From NCBI GenBank assembly GCA_964467615.1, contig CAYXRK010000183.1, positions 1 to 9,731 of the forward strand: a DNA stretch of 9,731 nucleotides, written 5' to 3'. Positions within the stretch are counted from its first letter, which is position 1, and each line of letters opens with the position of its first letter. The DNA is from CAYXRK01 sp964467615. Its GTDB lineage: Bacteria; Hydrogenedentota; Hydrogenedentia; Hydrogenedentales; GCA-2746185. The notes beneath the pieces were generated by a model. It saw only the letters and a list, made by a program, of their open reading frames with translations, had not been told where the DNA came from and did no database searches. This document shows positions 1 to 6,436 of this stretch, one piece after another. The position numbers were made by a program, and so were the translations under genes.

Positions 1-75
1 GGGTTCCCCCCCGCCCGCGGCCCACGACCGACACATTTCCCCACTCTTGAGTACGTCTTTGCTTGGGCCAATCGC

Positions 76-103
76 AGGGGAGGGCGAGGCTCCCGCCGAG
101 CCG
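76..103. repeat. Short dispersed GC-rich repeat, copy A
   Basis: The unit AGGGGAGGG (76-84) is followed directly by CGAGGC..CCGCCGAGCCG (85-103). The same two blocks recur at 6309-6357, there split by 21 extra bases, with one mismatch in the second block (T91 versus A6345). The second block can fold into a small hairpin with GGCTC/GAGCC arms. In the GEAPAEP frame it resembles repeats that I recall being scattered through planctomycete-like genomes. The rest of 1-135 shows no gene that I can support. Confidence 0.6.
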
Positions 104-135
104 GGGACAGCTCATGCGCTCGCTACCGGCAGACC

Positions 136-378
136 CTATTCGCTTCCAGGCTCGTCCGTCCCAGAAATCTCATGCTCCCGCGCGCTTCGCTCCGCCAATC
201 TCCCGAACAGCACCAACAAAAAGACCAGCATCCCCAACCACGCGATAAGTATCCCTGTCGACATTGGCTCTTTCGACCAAAACCACCACGCGATGACGAA
301 CAACGCGCTCGGCGGCGCAATCACGTAACCCGCCTTGACCAGCCGCCGGCCCCACCTCGCCAATTGTTCCGGCGTCAC
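136..378 (-). CDS. Small two-helix membrane protein, unknown function
   Basis: An 80-residue protein that I do not recognise. It starts with GTG at 378, inside the last codons of the upstream DUF1080 gene, so the two genes share the four bases GTGA. That overlap is the main evidence that the frame is real, because it is typical of translational coupling. There are two hydrophobic stretches, about residues 14-34 (with a WWFW cluster) and 40-59, joined by a short KEPMS loop. The tail (60-80) is charged and rich in Glu, Arg and Asp. This predicts a small inner-membrane hairpin protein. No catalytic motif is visible. The neighbour is secreted, so a role at the membrane in the same process is possible but is inference only. 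Confidence 0.62.
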   Translation of the reverse strand: MTPEQLARWGRRLVKAGYVIAPPSALFVIAWWFWSKEPMSTGILIAWLGMLVFLLVLFGRLAERSAREHEISGTDEPGSE

Positions 379-1565
379 GGCGCGATCGGTTCCTGCACGT
401 AAAGGCCTTTCCAGTCGATGCCCGCGCCCTCGCCCGTGTGAAGCTGCAACGCGAAACTCCCCTCAAACAACTGCGGCGATGGATCCACGAAATCCACAAC
501 GCGAATCCCATTCACCCAGGTCGTGACGTGATTCCCAATATTCCGAATCTCAATCTCGTTCCACTCTCCCTCGCGCAACGCCCACGACCCAATATCTTCG
601 TGGTCCTTCGGCATCAACCAGCCGCGCTTGTAACTCTCGTACAAGCGCCCCGTCTCCGCAGGTACCCCGGGCATCACCTCTCCCTGCACGCCGGCAATCA
701 TCGGATACCCATCGTTCTCCCGCAATTTGATCGTCGAGTGATAGAACAACCCGTAGTTCCCCTCGCCCAACATCTTGAACTGTCCGCGCACGCGAAAATC
801 CTTGAACCGTTCCTCCGTCGCCAAATACCCCTCCGACTTCTTCGGCCCGCGCCGTCCCTGGATCACACCGTCAACCACTTCCCAACTCTCCGTGCCCCAA
901 TTCTTCCAAGCGTCGAGTGTCTTGCCGTCGAACAACGAACGCCATGCAGGTTTCCCGTCGGAGAAGCCCAACAACATTATGGGCTCGATCTCGAGCGTCG
1001 CCGAATCGCCGGTCGCTGGTGACACGACGAACGCGATTCGGCCCGAGATATACGCCTCGTCGGCCACACGACTAATCGTCGTTCCGTTCAACTCCACTTC
1101 GATGATCGCATTCGATACGGTGATCGACACGCTGTTCCAGTCCGTAGCCAGCAGCGCCTGGTCCACGACCTGAATCGGCGACACCAACACGGTGCCATGA
1201 AAGTTGTCGGTCACTGTTCCCACGCGCTTGGGCTCAGCCGTATCCAACGAGATGGTGTAACCAAATGCCGCATCGGGCCTCGTCGCAGAATTAAATCCGG
1301 CGATACGATGCCCCTGGACGACGACCCCGGCGCGGCACGGCTTCGGTGTCCGAAACTTAAAGCCGAGCTTATAGTCCTCATATTCATCCGCCCCCACAAG
1401 CCAGGCGGATCCACCTCCGGTGGCTGTCCCAGTGATGGCTGCCCCGTCGAACTTCCACGCGCCGCTTACAACGCCGTCCTCCTTAAAAATGCCCGGCTGT
1501 GAGATATCGGCCCCCACCGCCCACGAAACAGACGCAAGAAGTGCACCCGCAAAGAATTGACGCAT
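375..1565 (-). CDS. Secreted protein with two DUF1080 (3-keto-disaccharide hydrolase-like) domains
   Basis: The 396-residue protein starts at the ATG at 1565, which has GGAGG (1571-1575) five bases upstream. A longer reading from the TTG at 1580 would swallow that ribosome site, so I reject it. Residues 1-19 are a signal peptide (MRQFFAGALLASVSWAVGA) with likely cleavage before Asp20. A first, weaker jelly-roll-like module spans about 30-200. The second, about 206-396, is a clear DUF1080 domain: W208RSLFDGKTLDAW, W228 in ESWEVVDGVIQG, FKDFRVRGQF, NYGLFYHS, GVQGEV and EWNEIEIRN. The family (PF06439, lectin/glucanase-like fold) is exported and linked to glycan breakdown; some members act on 3-keto-glycosides. 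The substrate cannot be read from sequence. The gene is divergent from the GNAT gene and coupled to the small membrane gene downstream. Confidence 0.88.
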   Translation of the reverse strand: MRQFFAGALLASVSWAVGADISQPGIFKEDGVVSGAWKFDGAAITGTATGGGSAWLVGADEYEDYKLGFKFRTPKPCRAGVVVQGHRIAGFNSATRPDAAFGYTISLDTAEPKRVGTVTDNFHGTVLVSPIQVVDQALLATDWNSVSITVSNAIIEVELNGTTISRVADEAYISGRIAFVVSPATGDSATLEIEPIMLLGFSDGKPAWRSLFDGKTLDAWKNWGTESWEVVDGVIQGRRGPKKSEGYLATEERFKDFRVRGQFKMLGEGNYGLFYHSTIKLRENDGYPMIAGVQGEVMPGVPAETGRLYESYKRGWLMPKDHEDIGSWALREGEWNEIEIRNIGNHVTTWVNGIRVVDFVDPSPQLFEGSFALQLHTGEGAGIDWKGLYVQEPIAP

Positions 1566-1570
1566 GAATC

Positions 1571-1575
1571 CCTCC
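1571..1575 (-). promoter_or_regulatory. Ribosome binding site that fixes the DUF1080 start
   Basis: On the minus strand this reads GGAGG, five bases before the ATG at 1565. It lies inside the alternative TTG/ATG N-terminal extension, which argues that the extension is not translated. Confidence 0.75.
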
Positions 1576-1597
1576 ATCAAGTTCGTTCTACAATCGG

Positions 1598-1614
1598 GTA
1601 GAGTAGTTTCTACT
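1598..1614. promoter_or_regulatory. Small palindromes in the divergent intergenic region (candidate operator)
   Basis: Two overlapping inverted repeats lie between the divergent DUF1080 and GNAT genes: GTAGA(1598-1602)/TCTAC(1609-1613) and AGTAG(1602-1606)/CTACT(1610-1614). They sit 33 bases or more upstream of the DUF1080 start codon and 37 bases or more upstream of the proposed GNAT start, a reasonable place for an operator or hairpin. They are short and could be chance. No convincing -35/-10 pair was identified nearby. Confidence 0.25.
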
Positions 1615-1650
1615 TCGCCCGCAACTCAAACGCACCCGGAACGCATTCCC

Positions 1651-2157
1651 TTGGAATTTCGCATTATCAAAGACTGGCCCGACTTCGCCGCCCTCGCCGC
1701 GGTCGAGCGCGCCGCCGCCGAACGCTACCGCGACGCCGGCTACGACCCCGCGGACTGGGCCGCGACCCGCCCCGACGAATTCCTCGAATACCAGGCAAAC
1801 GGCCTGCTCTGGGTCGCCGCCGTCCACGCCCGCGCACTCGGCTTCGTCATGTGCGACATCTACGGCGACTCGATGCACATCGAAGAAATCGACGTCCTGC
1901 CCGAATTCCAAGGCCAAGGCATCGGCAAGGCCCTGCTCGTCGCCGCCATCTCCCGCGCCGGCACGCGCGGCATGAAGCGCGTTACGCTACGCACCTTCCA
2001 CACCACGCCCTGGTCCGTCGGCCTCTACCGAAAGCTCGGCTTCGACACCGTCGCCCCGCTCGACCTACCGCCCTACATCGACGCCATCATCGAAGGAGAA
2101 CGCGATGACGGCTTTCCCATGAACGACCGCATCACGATGGTCAATGATCTGCGATGA
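1651..2157 (+). CDS. GNAT family N-acetyltransferase
   Basis: A GCN5-related acetyltransferase, which moves the acetyl group of acetyl-CoA to an amine on a small molecule or protein. I place the start at the TTG at 1651, giving 168 residues (LEFRIIKDWP...). The frame is open back to the ATG at 1564, but that would overlap the divergent DUF1080 start and add about 29 residues that do not look like a GNAT. The TTG has no strong ribosome site, so the start is uncertain. From 1651, the acetyl-CoA loop is Q87-G-Q-G90-I-G92 after strand IEEIDVLPEF. The downstream motif B is TTPWSVGLYRKLGF (about 118-131), which is typical of the family. The substrate is unknown. The gene converges with the dehydratase gene; 64 bases separate their stop codons. 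Confidence 0.85.
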   Translation: MEFRIIKDWPDFAALAAVERAAAERYRDAGYDPADWAATRPDEFLEYQANGLLWVAAVHARALGFVMCDIYGDSMHIEEIDVLPEFQGQGIGKALLVAAISRAGTRGMKRVTLRTFHTTPWSVGLYRKLGFDTVAPLDLPPYIDAIIEGERDDGFPMNDRITMVNDLR

Positions 2158-2221
2158 CCTTTCGTCACGCGGCTACTTAGTCAACGGCCTTCGTCGCCTC
2201 CCAGCGGCGTTTCGATGCCGT
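2158..2221. other. Convergent intergenic gap
   Basis: This gap lies between two converging stop codons. It holds an imperfect inverted repeat (ACGGC 2184-2188 with GCCGT 2217-2221, plus inner CGCC/GGCG), which could be a bidirectional stem. There is no clean T-tract, so I do not call a terminator with confidence. Confidence 0.3.
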
Positions 2222-3211
2222 TTACGCCAGGACTGATTTGAGCGTACCCATATCGACATTCGCGCCCGAAAGAACTGCGACGGTTCTTTTCCCGCGAAGC
2301 TGTGGCGCGAGTTTTTTCGCCGCCGCCGTCGCCGCCGCTCCCGCGCCTTCGGCAAGGTTGTGCGTCGTCTCCACGAGCAAGCGCATCGCGGCCCGAATCT
2401 CCCCCTCGCTCGCGAGCACGAAGTCGTCGAGCCCTTCGCGCATCATCGAGAGCGGCAGATCAAACGGCGCCCGCGTGGCCAGTCCGTCCGCGATCGTCTC
2501 GGACGATTCGGTGGCAACGCGTGTCCCAGTTTTCCACGACTGATACACGGCGGGCGCGTTTTCCGCCTGCACGCCGATAATGCGCACACTCGGCTTCAGC
2601 GCCCGGAACACGACAATCGCCCCCGCAATCGCGCTGCCCCCGCCGACCGGCACAAGGATCGCGTCGATCTCAGGCAGTTGTTCGAGTATTTCGAGCGAAT
2701 ACGTCCCCACGCCGTGGATAAGATGCGGTTCGTCGCCGGAATGCACGTAGACAAGCCCGTCGCGTTGTGAGAGCAATTCGCAATGCTCGCGCGCCTCGTC
2801 AAAGTCTTTTCCGTGCTCGATAAGTTCCACGCCGAACGCCCGCATCGCGGCGTTCTTCTCCGGGTTGTTGCCACGCGGCACGACGACAACGCAGCGCACG
2901 CCGTGGATTTGCGCCGCCATGCCGATGGATTGCCCATGGTTGCCGCGCGTCGCGGTCACGACCCCCCACGCCCGTTCGGCCGCGGGCAGGTGGTGCATAT
3001 AGTTGAGCCCGCCGCGAATTTTGAACGCGCCCGTCGGGTTATGATTTTCGTGCTTGAGCCAAAGGTCAATGCCGAGCGCGTCGCACAGCAACGGGTGGCG
3101 CATCAGCGGAGTGGGGGAGAGGTGCTCGTACACGATGTCTCGCGCCGCGCGAACACCCTCAATCGAGAGCGCACCGCGCAAGGATTCAACGGACTGATCG
3201 ACGACTGCCAT
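2222..3211 (-). CDS. Threonine/serine dehydratase-like PLP enzyme (fold type II)
   Basis: The 329-residue enzyme has the size of catabolic threonine dehydratase, without a C-terminal regulatory ACT domain. The family uses pyridoxal phosphate to deaminate threonine or serine to 2-oxobutyrate or pyruvate; serine racemases and related lyases share the fold. The PLP lysine is K64 in GAFKIRGG. The asparagine loop is TRGNHGQ (88-94), the phosphate-binding loop GGGSAIAG (190-197), and SGANVD (315-320) supplies the serine facing the pyridine nitrogen. Position 89 is Arg where biosynthetic and racemase relatives usually carry Ser or Ala, so the exact substrate is open. The ATG at 3211 follows the Nudix stop by three bases; its GGAG ribosome site lies within the end of that gene. 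The two are surely co-transcribed. Confidence 0.85.
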   Translation of the reverse strand: MAVVDQSVESLRGALSIEGVRAARDIVYEHLSPTPLMRHPLLCDALGIDLWLKHENHNPTGAFKIRGGLNYMHHLPAAERAWGVVTATRGNHGQSIGMAAQIHGVRCVVVVPRGNNPEKNAAMRAFGVELIEHGKDFDEAREHCELLSQRDGLVYVHSGDEPHLIHGVGTYSLEILEQLPEIDAILVPVGGGSAIAGAIVVFRALKPSVRIIGVQAENAPAVYQSWKTGTRVATESSETIADGLATRAPFDLPLSMMREGLDDFVLASEGEIRAAMRLLVETTHNLAEGAGAAATAAAKKLAPQLRGKRTVAVLSGANVDMGTLKSVLA

Positions 3212-3214
3212 CTT

Positions 3215-3823
3215 CTACTCCACGTTCGTGACGACCGGCTCGCCCGGCAACGCAACGCCAAACAGTGACGCGAAATTCGAAAGGATGCGGTACGTCAGCC
3301 CCCACACCGTATAGCCGTTGTACTGGAACGACGGAAATTCCCGCGCCTCCGGATCGAGATGAAACACATACGGCTGCACGTTGCCCGCCTCCAGCAAGTA
3401 CGGCACCGGAATCCACACCGTGTCGGCGACCTCGTGGTTGTCGTGCACCGCCTCAGGCGCTCCGGGGTGATGAAACACGTACGGCGCGACGGCCAAGCGA
3501 TGCGCGCGCAACCGCCCGCCTTCGATGCTTTGAAGCCGCCCTATGCGCATTTCCGGCCCGAGCTCGATGCCCACCTCTTCCAACGTTTCCCGCCGCGCGG
3601 TGTGCTCCGGCGTGAGATCGTTCGCATCCGCCCGGCCTCCGGGGAACGCCATCTGCCCCGACCAGGGATCGCCGTGCCGTTCGGCCCGCTTGATGAAAAG
3701 CGTTTCGAGGCCGCCGTTATCCCGCAGAATCATCGCAACCGCCGCGCGCGGATCGACATCTCCCGCCGCGGGCCGATGCAACGCAAGCGCGCGGCGTATC
3801 TCATCGAGGTTCGGCTCGTGCAT
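3215..3823 (-). CDS. Nudix hydrolase, CoA pyrophosphatase (NudL/UPF0035) type
   Basis: A 202-residue cytoplasmic hydrolase. NudL-type enzymes split coenzyme A or its derivatives into 4'-phosphopantetheine and 3',5'-ADP using a divalent metal. The Nudix helix is at about 62-86, with R78-E79-T-L-E82-E83-V-G-I matching REUXEEXGU. The spacing from the GG (62-63) to RE is the one seen in UPF0035 proteins, which also have a family block before it (here LFIKRAERHGDPWSGQMAFPGG, residues 42-63). The start is the ATG at 3823, 29 bases after the ABC gene's stop. There is no good ribosome site; instead a TATACT hexamer (3831-3836) lies just upstream. The dehydratase gene follows three bases downstream. 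Specificity for CoA is inferred from family motifs. Confidence 0.88.
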   Translation of the reverse strand: MHEPNLDEIRRALALHRPAAGDVDPRAAVAMILRDNGGLETLFIKRAERHGDPWSGQMAFPGGRADANDLTPEHTARRETLEEVGIELGPEMRIGRLQSIEGGRLRAHRLAVAPYVFHHPGAPEAVHDNHEVADTVWIPVPYLLEAGNVQPYVFHLDPEAREFPSFQYNGYTVWGLTYRILSNFASLFGVALPGEPVVTNVE

Positions 3824-3830
3824 ACGCGAA

Positions 3831-3836
3831 AGTATA
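3831..3836 (-). promoter_or_regulatory. Possible -10 box directly upstream of the Nudix gene
   Basis: The minus strand reads TATACT, ending eight bases before the ATG at 3823, so a transcript from it would be nearly leaderless. No convincing -35 lies 16-18 bases further upstream. The gene could equally be read through from the ABC gene. Confidence 0.3.
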
Positions 3837-3852
3837 ACGAAAGCCCGCGCGG

Positions 3853-4560
3853 CTACTTCGCCGCGGCAGCCCCGGAACCGCGAACGACATCGCGATCGAC
3901 GCGCCCGTCGCGCAGGTAGATCGACCGATCCGCCCGCTCCGCAAGCGACGGATCATGCGTGACCATAATCAACGTCGCGCCGTCTTTGCGCTGAAGATCG
4001 AGCAACACTTCCAGCACTGCGCTGCCCGTCGCCGAATCGAGGTTGCCCGTCGGTTCGTCCGCCAGCAGCAGCCGCGGCTGCGTGGCGAACGCCCGCGCCA
4101 GCGCAACGCGCTGCTGCTCACCGCCGGAAAGTTGCGCGGGATAATGATGTCCCCGCGCGCCAAGACCGACAGCCTCCAACAACTCATTCGCCCGCGCCTT
4201 CCGGTTCGATACGCGCCGCAACTCCAGCGGCAGCAACACGTTTTCCCGCGCGGTCATGTGCCCGAGAAGTTGAAACGACTGAAACACGAACCCAATTTTG
4301 TCGCGCCGCAGGATCGCGAGCGCGTCTTCGGACAATGCGTGAATCGGCCGGCCCTCAAAAAACACTTCGCCCGCACTCGGCCGGTCGAGTCCCGCCATTA
4401 GCCCCAGCAACGTCGATTTCCCGCTGCCCGATGGCCCCAGCACCGCCACGAAATCGCCCTCGGACACACTCAACGTCACGTTGTCCAATATCGTGAGCGG
4501 CTGCCCGCCGGATTGCAGCGTCTTCGTTAGGCCGACAAGTTCAAGAATCGCTTTGGACAT
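3853..4560 (-). CDS. ABC transporter ATP-binding protein, LolD/MacB/YbbA type
   Basis: A 235-residue ATPase with a full motif set: Walker A GPSGSGKST (42-50), Q-loop Q94 in FVFQSFQLL, signature LSGGEQQR (144-151), Walker B LLLADEP with catalytic E169, D-loop TGNLD, and switch H202 in MVTHD. The FQSFQLL and LSGGEQQRVALARA forms are characteristic of the MacB/LolD/FtsE branch, which pairs with FtsX/MacB-fold permeases and powers lipoprotein transfer or efflux rather than classic import. No permease or periplasmic partner lies in this window on either side, so the partner must be elsewhere. The ATG at 4560 has GGAGG (4564-4568) only three bases upstream. The C-terminus ends in a short Gly/Ala/Lys tail. 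It is the first gene of the ABC-Nudix-dehydratase run. Confidence 0.9.
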   Translation of the reverse strand: MSKAILELVGLTKTLQSGGQPLTILDNVTLSVSEGDFVAVLGPSGSGKSTLLGLMAGLDRPSAGEVFFEGRPIHALSEDALAILRRDKIGFVFQSFQLLGHMTARENVLLPLELRRVSNRKARANELLEAVGLGARGHHYPAQLSGGEQQRVALARAFATQPRLLLADEPTGNLDSATGSAVLEVLLDLQRKDGATLIMVTHDPSLAERADRSIYLRDGRVDRDVVRGSGAAAAK

Positions 4561-4634
4561 AAACCTCCAGCACGGCCTTCAATAATTTTGAATATAACCC
4601 GATTTCCGCCCAAAGGACGCGCTAACGTCCTCTT

Positions 4635-4750
4635 TTCACCCATCGGCAAGCTCGTGCCTCCTTTTCCGTTCGCCCTGAGGGTGTCGAAGGCCTGTCCTGA
4701 GCTTGTCGAAGGGGTGGACGGAAAAGGGGGCACGAGCGGCGGTTTCTCAG
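4635..4750. repeat. Dispersed long-hairpin element, copy 1
   Basis: Arms 4650-4669 and 4718-4737 pair over 20 bases with a single G-T wobble, and weaker pairing continues inward. The 48-base loop contains two related 17-mers, CCTGAGGGTGTCGAAGG (4674-4690) and CCTGAGCTTGTCGAAGG (4696-4712), which belong to a repeat core widespread in environmental bacteria. The left flank, starting TTCACC at 4635, and the GCGG..TTTCTC right flank are also shared with copy 2 at 7318-7407. The element starts nine bases after the hemE stop, reading on the minus strand. No T-tract follows, so it is not a standard intrinsic terminator, although it could protect or end the hemE transcript. Confidence 0.85.
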
Positions 4751-5781
4751 GTCTCACACGCGCGCACCGCGTGTACCAAATGACACACGTTCTCGAACGG
4801 CGTCTCGCGTAATAGACCGTGACTCAAATTCACGATATGCCCGCGCCGCTCGCCGCCCTCGATGCACTCGCGCACCGCCGCCTCGATTTCGCTCTTGGTC
4901 GCCGTGACGAGAAAATGATTGTCGATATTCCCCTGCACCACCTGGTTCCGCCCGAGCACGCGGCGCGCCCCAGGTATCGTCACCGTGCTCGGCAGACTCA
5001 CGATGTCCGCCCCGGCGTCCTTGAGCGAAGGCAAATCATCCCACCCCCGCGCGAACACAATCGTCGGCGCCTTGCCCCGCAACGCCTCGAAAATCCGCTG
5101 CTGATACGGCAACGCAAACTCCCGGTACTGCGCCTGTGTTAACAAGTCCGCCGCCGATTCAAACAATTGCACCGCCGCCGCGCCCGATTCGATCTGATAC
5201 GCAAGGTAATCAATCGTCATCGCGGTCAGCTTATCGAGCAGCGCATGCGCGGCCGCCGGCTCTTCCCGAAGAAACGCCATGCTCTCCGGCGCAACCTCGC
5301 CAAAACTCTTCCCCTGCACCATGAACACCAGCAACGTAAGCGGTGCGCCCGCAAACCCAATCGCCGGCATCTCGCCATCGAGTTGATCGTAGATACGCCG
5401 AAACGCCTCCCGAATGAACGGCAACTCGTGCGCAACGTCGTACAAACGCAGCCTGTCCACATCGGCTTTCGAGCGAATCGGCGTGTCCGTACTCGGCCCT
5501 GGCCGAAACATAAAATCGCAACCCATCGGTGACAGCGGCGTGAGGATGTCCTGAAAAAAAATGATCGCATCGACACCAATGCGCTTCGGCAACAACGAGA
5601 TTTCCGCCGCCAACTCCGGATGCCGAAACAGCGCCTCCAGCGGCAACCGCGCCGCCTCCTTCACCCGGTTGTACTCCGGGTCCGTCCGCCCCGCCTGCCG
5701 CATCAGCCACACCGGCGGCCGCGCAGTCCGCTCGCCCCGCGCCGCGCGAATAAAAAGGTCGTTCTTATAGACGGAGATCAC
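4747..5781 (-). CDS. hemE: Uroporphyrinogen decarboxylase
   Basis: The 344-residue cytoplasmic enzyme converts uroporphyrinogen III to coproporphyrinogen III in heme synthesis, with no cofactor. Family landmarks are PVWLMRQAGR (residues 23-32, with R28 and R32 for substrate carboxylates), FFQDILTP with the key D78, GFAGAPLTL, QLFESAADLL and the C-terminal NLSHGLLRETPFENV, which holds the active-site His. Some positions are unusual: the block normally reading YMVEG is FMVQG here, and the usual YLPEYR after RQAGR is TDPEYN. UroD-like methyltransferase paralogues lack the RQAGR signature, so I favour true HemE, though divergent. The start codon is GTG at 5781 with no clear ribosome site; CATAAT (5783-5788) directly upstream may be a -10 box. 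No other heme genes are adjacent. Confidence 0.87.
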   Translation of the reverse strand: MISVYKNDLFIRAARGERTARPPVWLMRQAGRTDPEYNRVKEAARLPLEALFRHPELAAEISLLPKRIGVDAIIFFQDILTPLSPMGCDFMFRPGPSTDTPIRSKADVDRLRLYDVAHELPFIREAFRRIYDQLDGEMPAIGFAGAPLTLLVFMVQGKSFGEVAPESMAFLREEPAAAHALLDKLTAMTIDYLAYQIESGAAAVQLFESAADLLTQAQYREFALPYQQRIFEALRGKAPTIVFARGWDDLPSLKDAGADIVSLPSTVTIPGARRVLGRNQVVQGNIDNHFLVTATKSEIEAAVRECIEGGERRGHIVNLSHGLLRETPFENVCHLVHAVRACET

Positions 5782-5812
5782 AATTATGATTCATCGTGTT
5801 ATTGAAAATACG

Positions 5813-5900
5813 AGCGCTGAAGGCGCGAAAGCATTGTAGCTTGGGGCGTAAGCCCCAAGGTCAGGGCGCCGCCCCACGGGTAGCCCTGTAAGGGCGAAAG
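5813..5900. repeat. Cluster of small hairpins upstream of hemE
   Basis: Three hairpins lie in under 90 bases: GCGC/GCGC (5814-5826), CTTGGGGC-GTAA-GCCCCAAG (5840-5859, eight perfect pairs with a GNRA-type loop) and GCCCT-GTA-AGGGC (5883-5895). The first and third are versions of one module, AG-stem-TG..A-stem-GAAAG, with different but self-matching stems. This resembles dispersed repeats of planctomycete-like genomes. The 5791-6003 minus frame across it is chance coding from the repeat, not a gene. Confidence 0.65.
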
Positions 5901-5911
5901 AATACAGTCGT

Positions 5912-6058
5912 TCAGCACAGCGATTGTTTATCAGTGGAATCCACACTCTCGCGAAGCTCCAGTATGATGTGACTACCGCGTTGGCGCGCCCGCGTCCAAC
6001 CAAGTGATTCGAACACCCGCACCACCTCGCGCGGGCCGAGGACCGGGACAGGCGGCAT
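5912..6058 (-). pseudogene. hicA: Truncated HicA-type mRNA interferase toxin
   Basis: A 48-codon frame begins with ATG at 6058, directly after the hicB stop codon (TAG at 6061-6059), with no gap. It reads MPPVPVLGPREVVRVFESLG, then WTRARQRGSHIILEL. This matches the HicA N-terminal half: the GRELVKxLxxLGF-type helix and the RQRGSH block holding the catalytic His (H30). HicA toxins cut mRNA and are usually about 60-80 residues. The second half, with the VPxHxxLxxGTLRxIL block, is missing: after about residue 38 the frame runs SVDSTDKQSLC and stops, close to the hairpin repeat cluster. Neither other minus frame restores the missing block. I conclude that the toxin is broken, probably by a rearrangement bringing in repeat DNA. 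Confidence 0.75.
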
Positions 6059-6265
6059 CTACACTTGGACTTCTACTTGCCGAGTTTCGATCGTCAGCGG
6101 AAGCCCTTGCCGCGCGCGCACAGCAAGGCACGCCTCAATTGCCTCGCGGATATTCTCGACGGCCTCTTTCTTCGTCTTGCCCTGGCTGATGCACCCGGGT
6201 ATCGACGGACACTCGACGACCCACACGCCGTCTTCATCCTGTTCGAGCGTCACATGGAATTTCAC
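6059..6265 (-). CDS. hicB: HicB family antitoxin
   Basis: A 68-residue protein with the HicB RNase-H-like fold signature: MKFHVTLEQDEDGVWVVECP, then SIPGCISQGKTKKEAVENIR, then EAIEACL. HicB binds and blocks the mRNA-cutting toxin HicA. This is the short form without a C-terminal DNA-binding domain. The start is GTG at 6265, supported by GGAGG (6275-6279) nine bases upstream; a TAGTAT box (6289-6294) could be its -10. The next gene begins with the base after its stop and is a truncated hicA, so the order is antitoxin first, as in many HicBA pairs. With the toxin broken, this may be a solitary antitoxin, either a relic or kept to neutralise other HicA proteins (inference). Confidence 0.9.
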   Translation of the reverse strand: MKFHVTLEQDEDGVWVVECPSIPGCISQGKTKKEAVENIREAIEACLAVRARQGLPLTIETRQVEVQV

Positions 6266-6308
6266 TGCCGCCAGCCTCCAAACATTTCATACTACCACGC
6301 CACCTGAT

Positions 6309-6357
6309 AGGGGAGGGTCGGAGACGCGCCTTGGCGGGCGAGGCACCCGCCGAGCCG
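6309..6357. repeat. Short dispersed GC-rich repeat, copy B with extra 21 bases
   Basis: AGGGGAGGG (6309-6317) and CGAGGC..CCGCCGAGCCG (6339-6357) match the two blocks of copy A at 76-103. Here they are separated by 21 bases (6318-6338). The repeat sits between hicB and the R2lox gene. Confidence 0.6.
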
Positions 6358-6398
6358 CAGCACTCTCGACACTTGCACCACCCAGCACAACAAAATAG

Positions 6399-6404
6399 TA
6401 TACT
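6399..6404 (+). promoter_or_regulatory. Candidate -10 box of the R2lox gene
   Basis: TATACT lies in a locally AT-rich patch 32 bases before the ATG at 6437. TTGCAC (6373-6378) could be a -35, but its 20-base spacing is longer than ideal. Confidence 0.4.
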
Positions 6405-6436
6405 TATTAACAGACCTACCCCGCGAGGTATCCGCC

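Noticed and set aside
438..1022. 194-codon plus-strand frame opposite the DUF1080 gene, with others at 775-1173 and 1197-1502
   Set aside because: They are antisense shadows of a gene with clear domain motifs; no ribosome sites or families are recognised.
4588..4812. Plus-strand frame containing FALRVSKACPELVEG, and its minus-strand counterpart at 4527-4757
   Set aside because: These peptides are the usual chance translations of the CCTGAG..GTCGAAGG repeat and do not represent a gene.
5791..6003. 70-codon minus-strand frame
   Set aside because: It runs through the hairpin repeat cluster and overlaps hicA out of frame. Its sequence is a translation of repeat DNA with no protein features.
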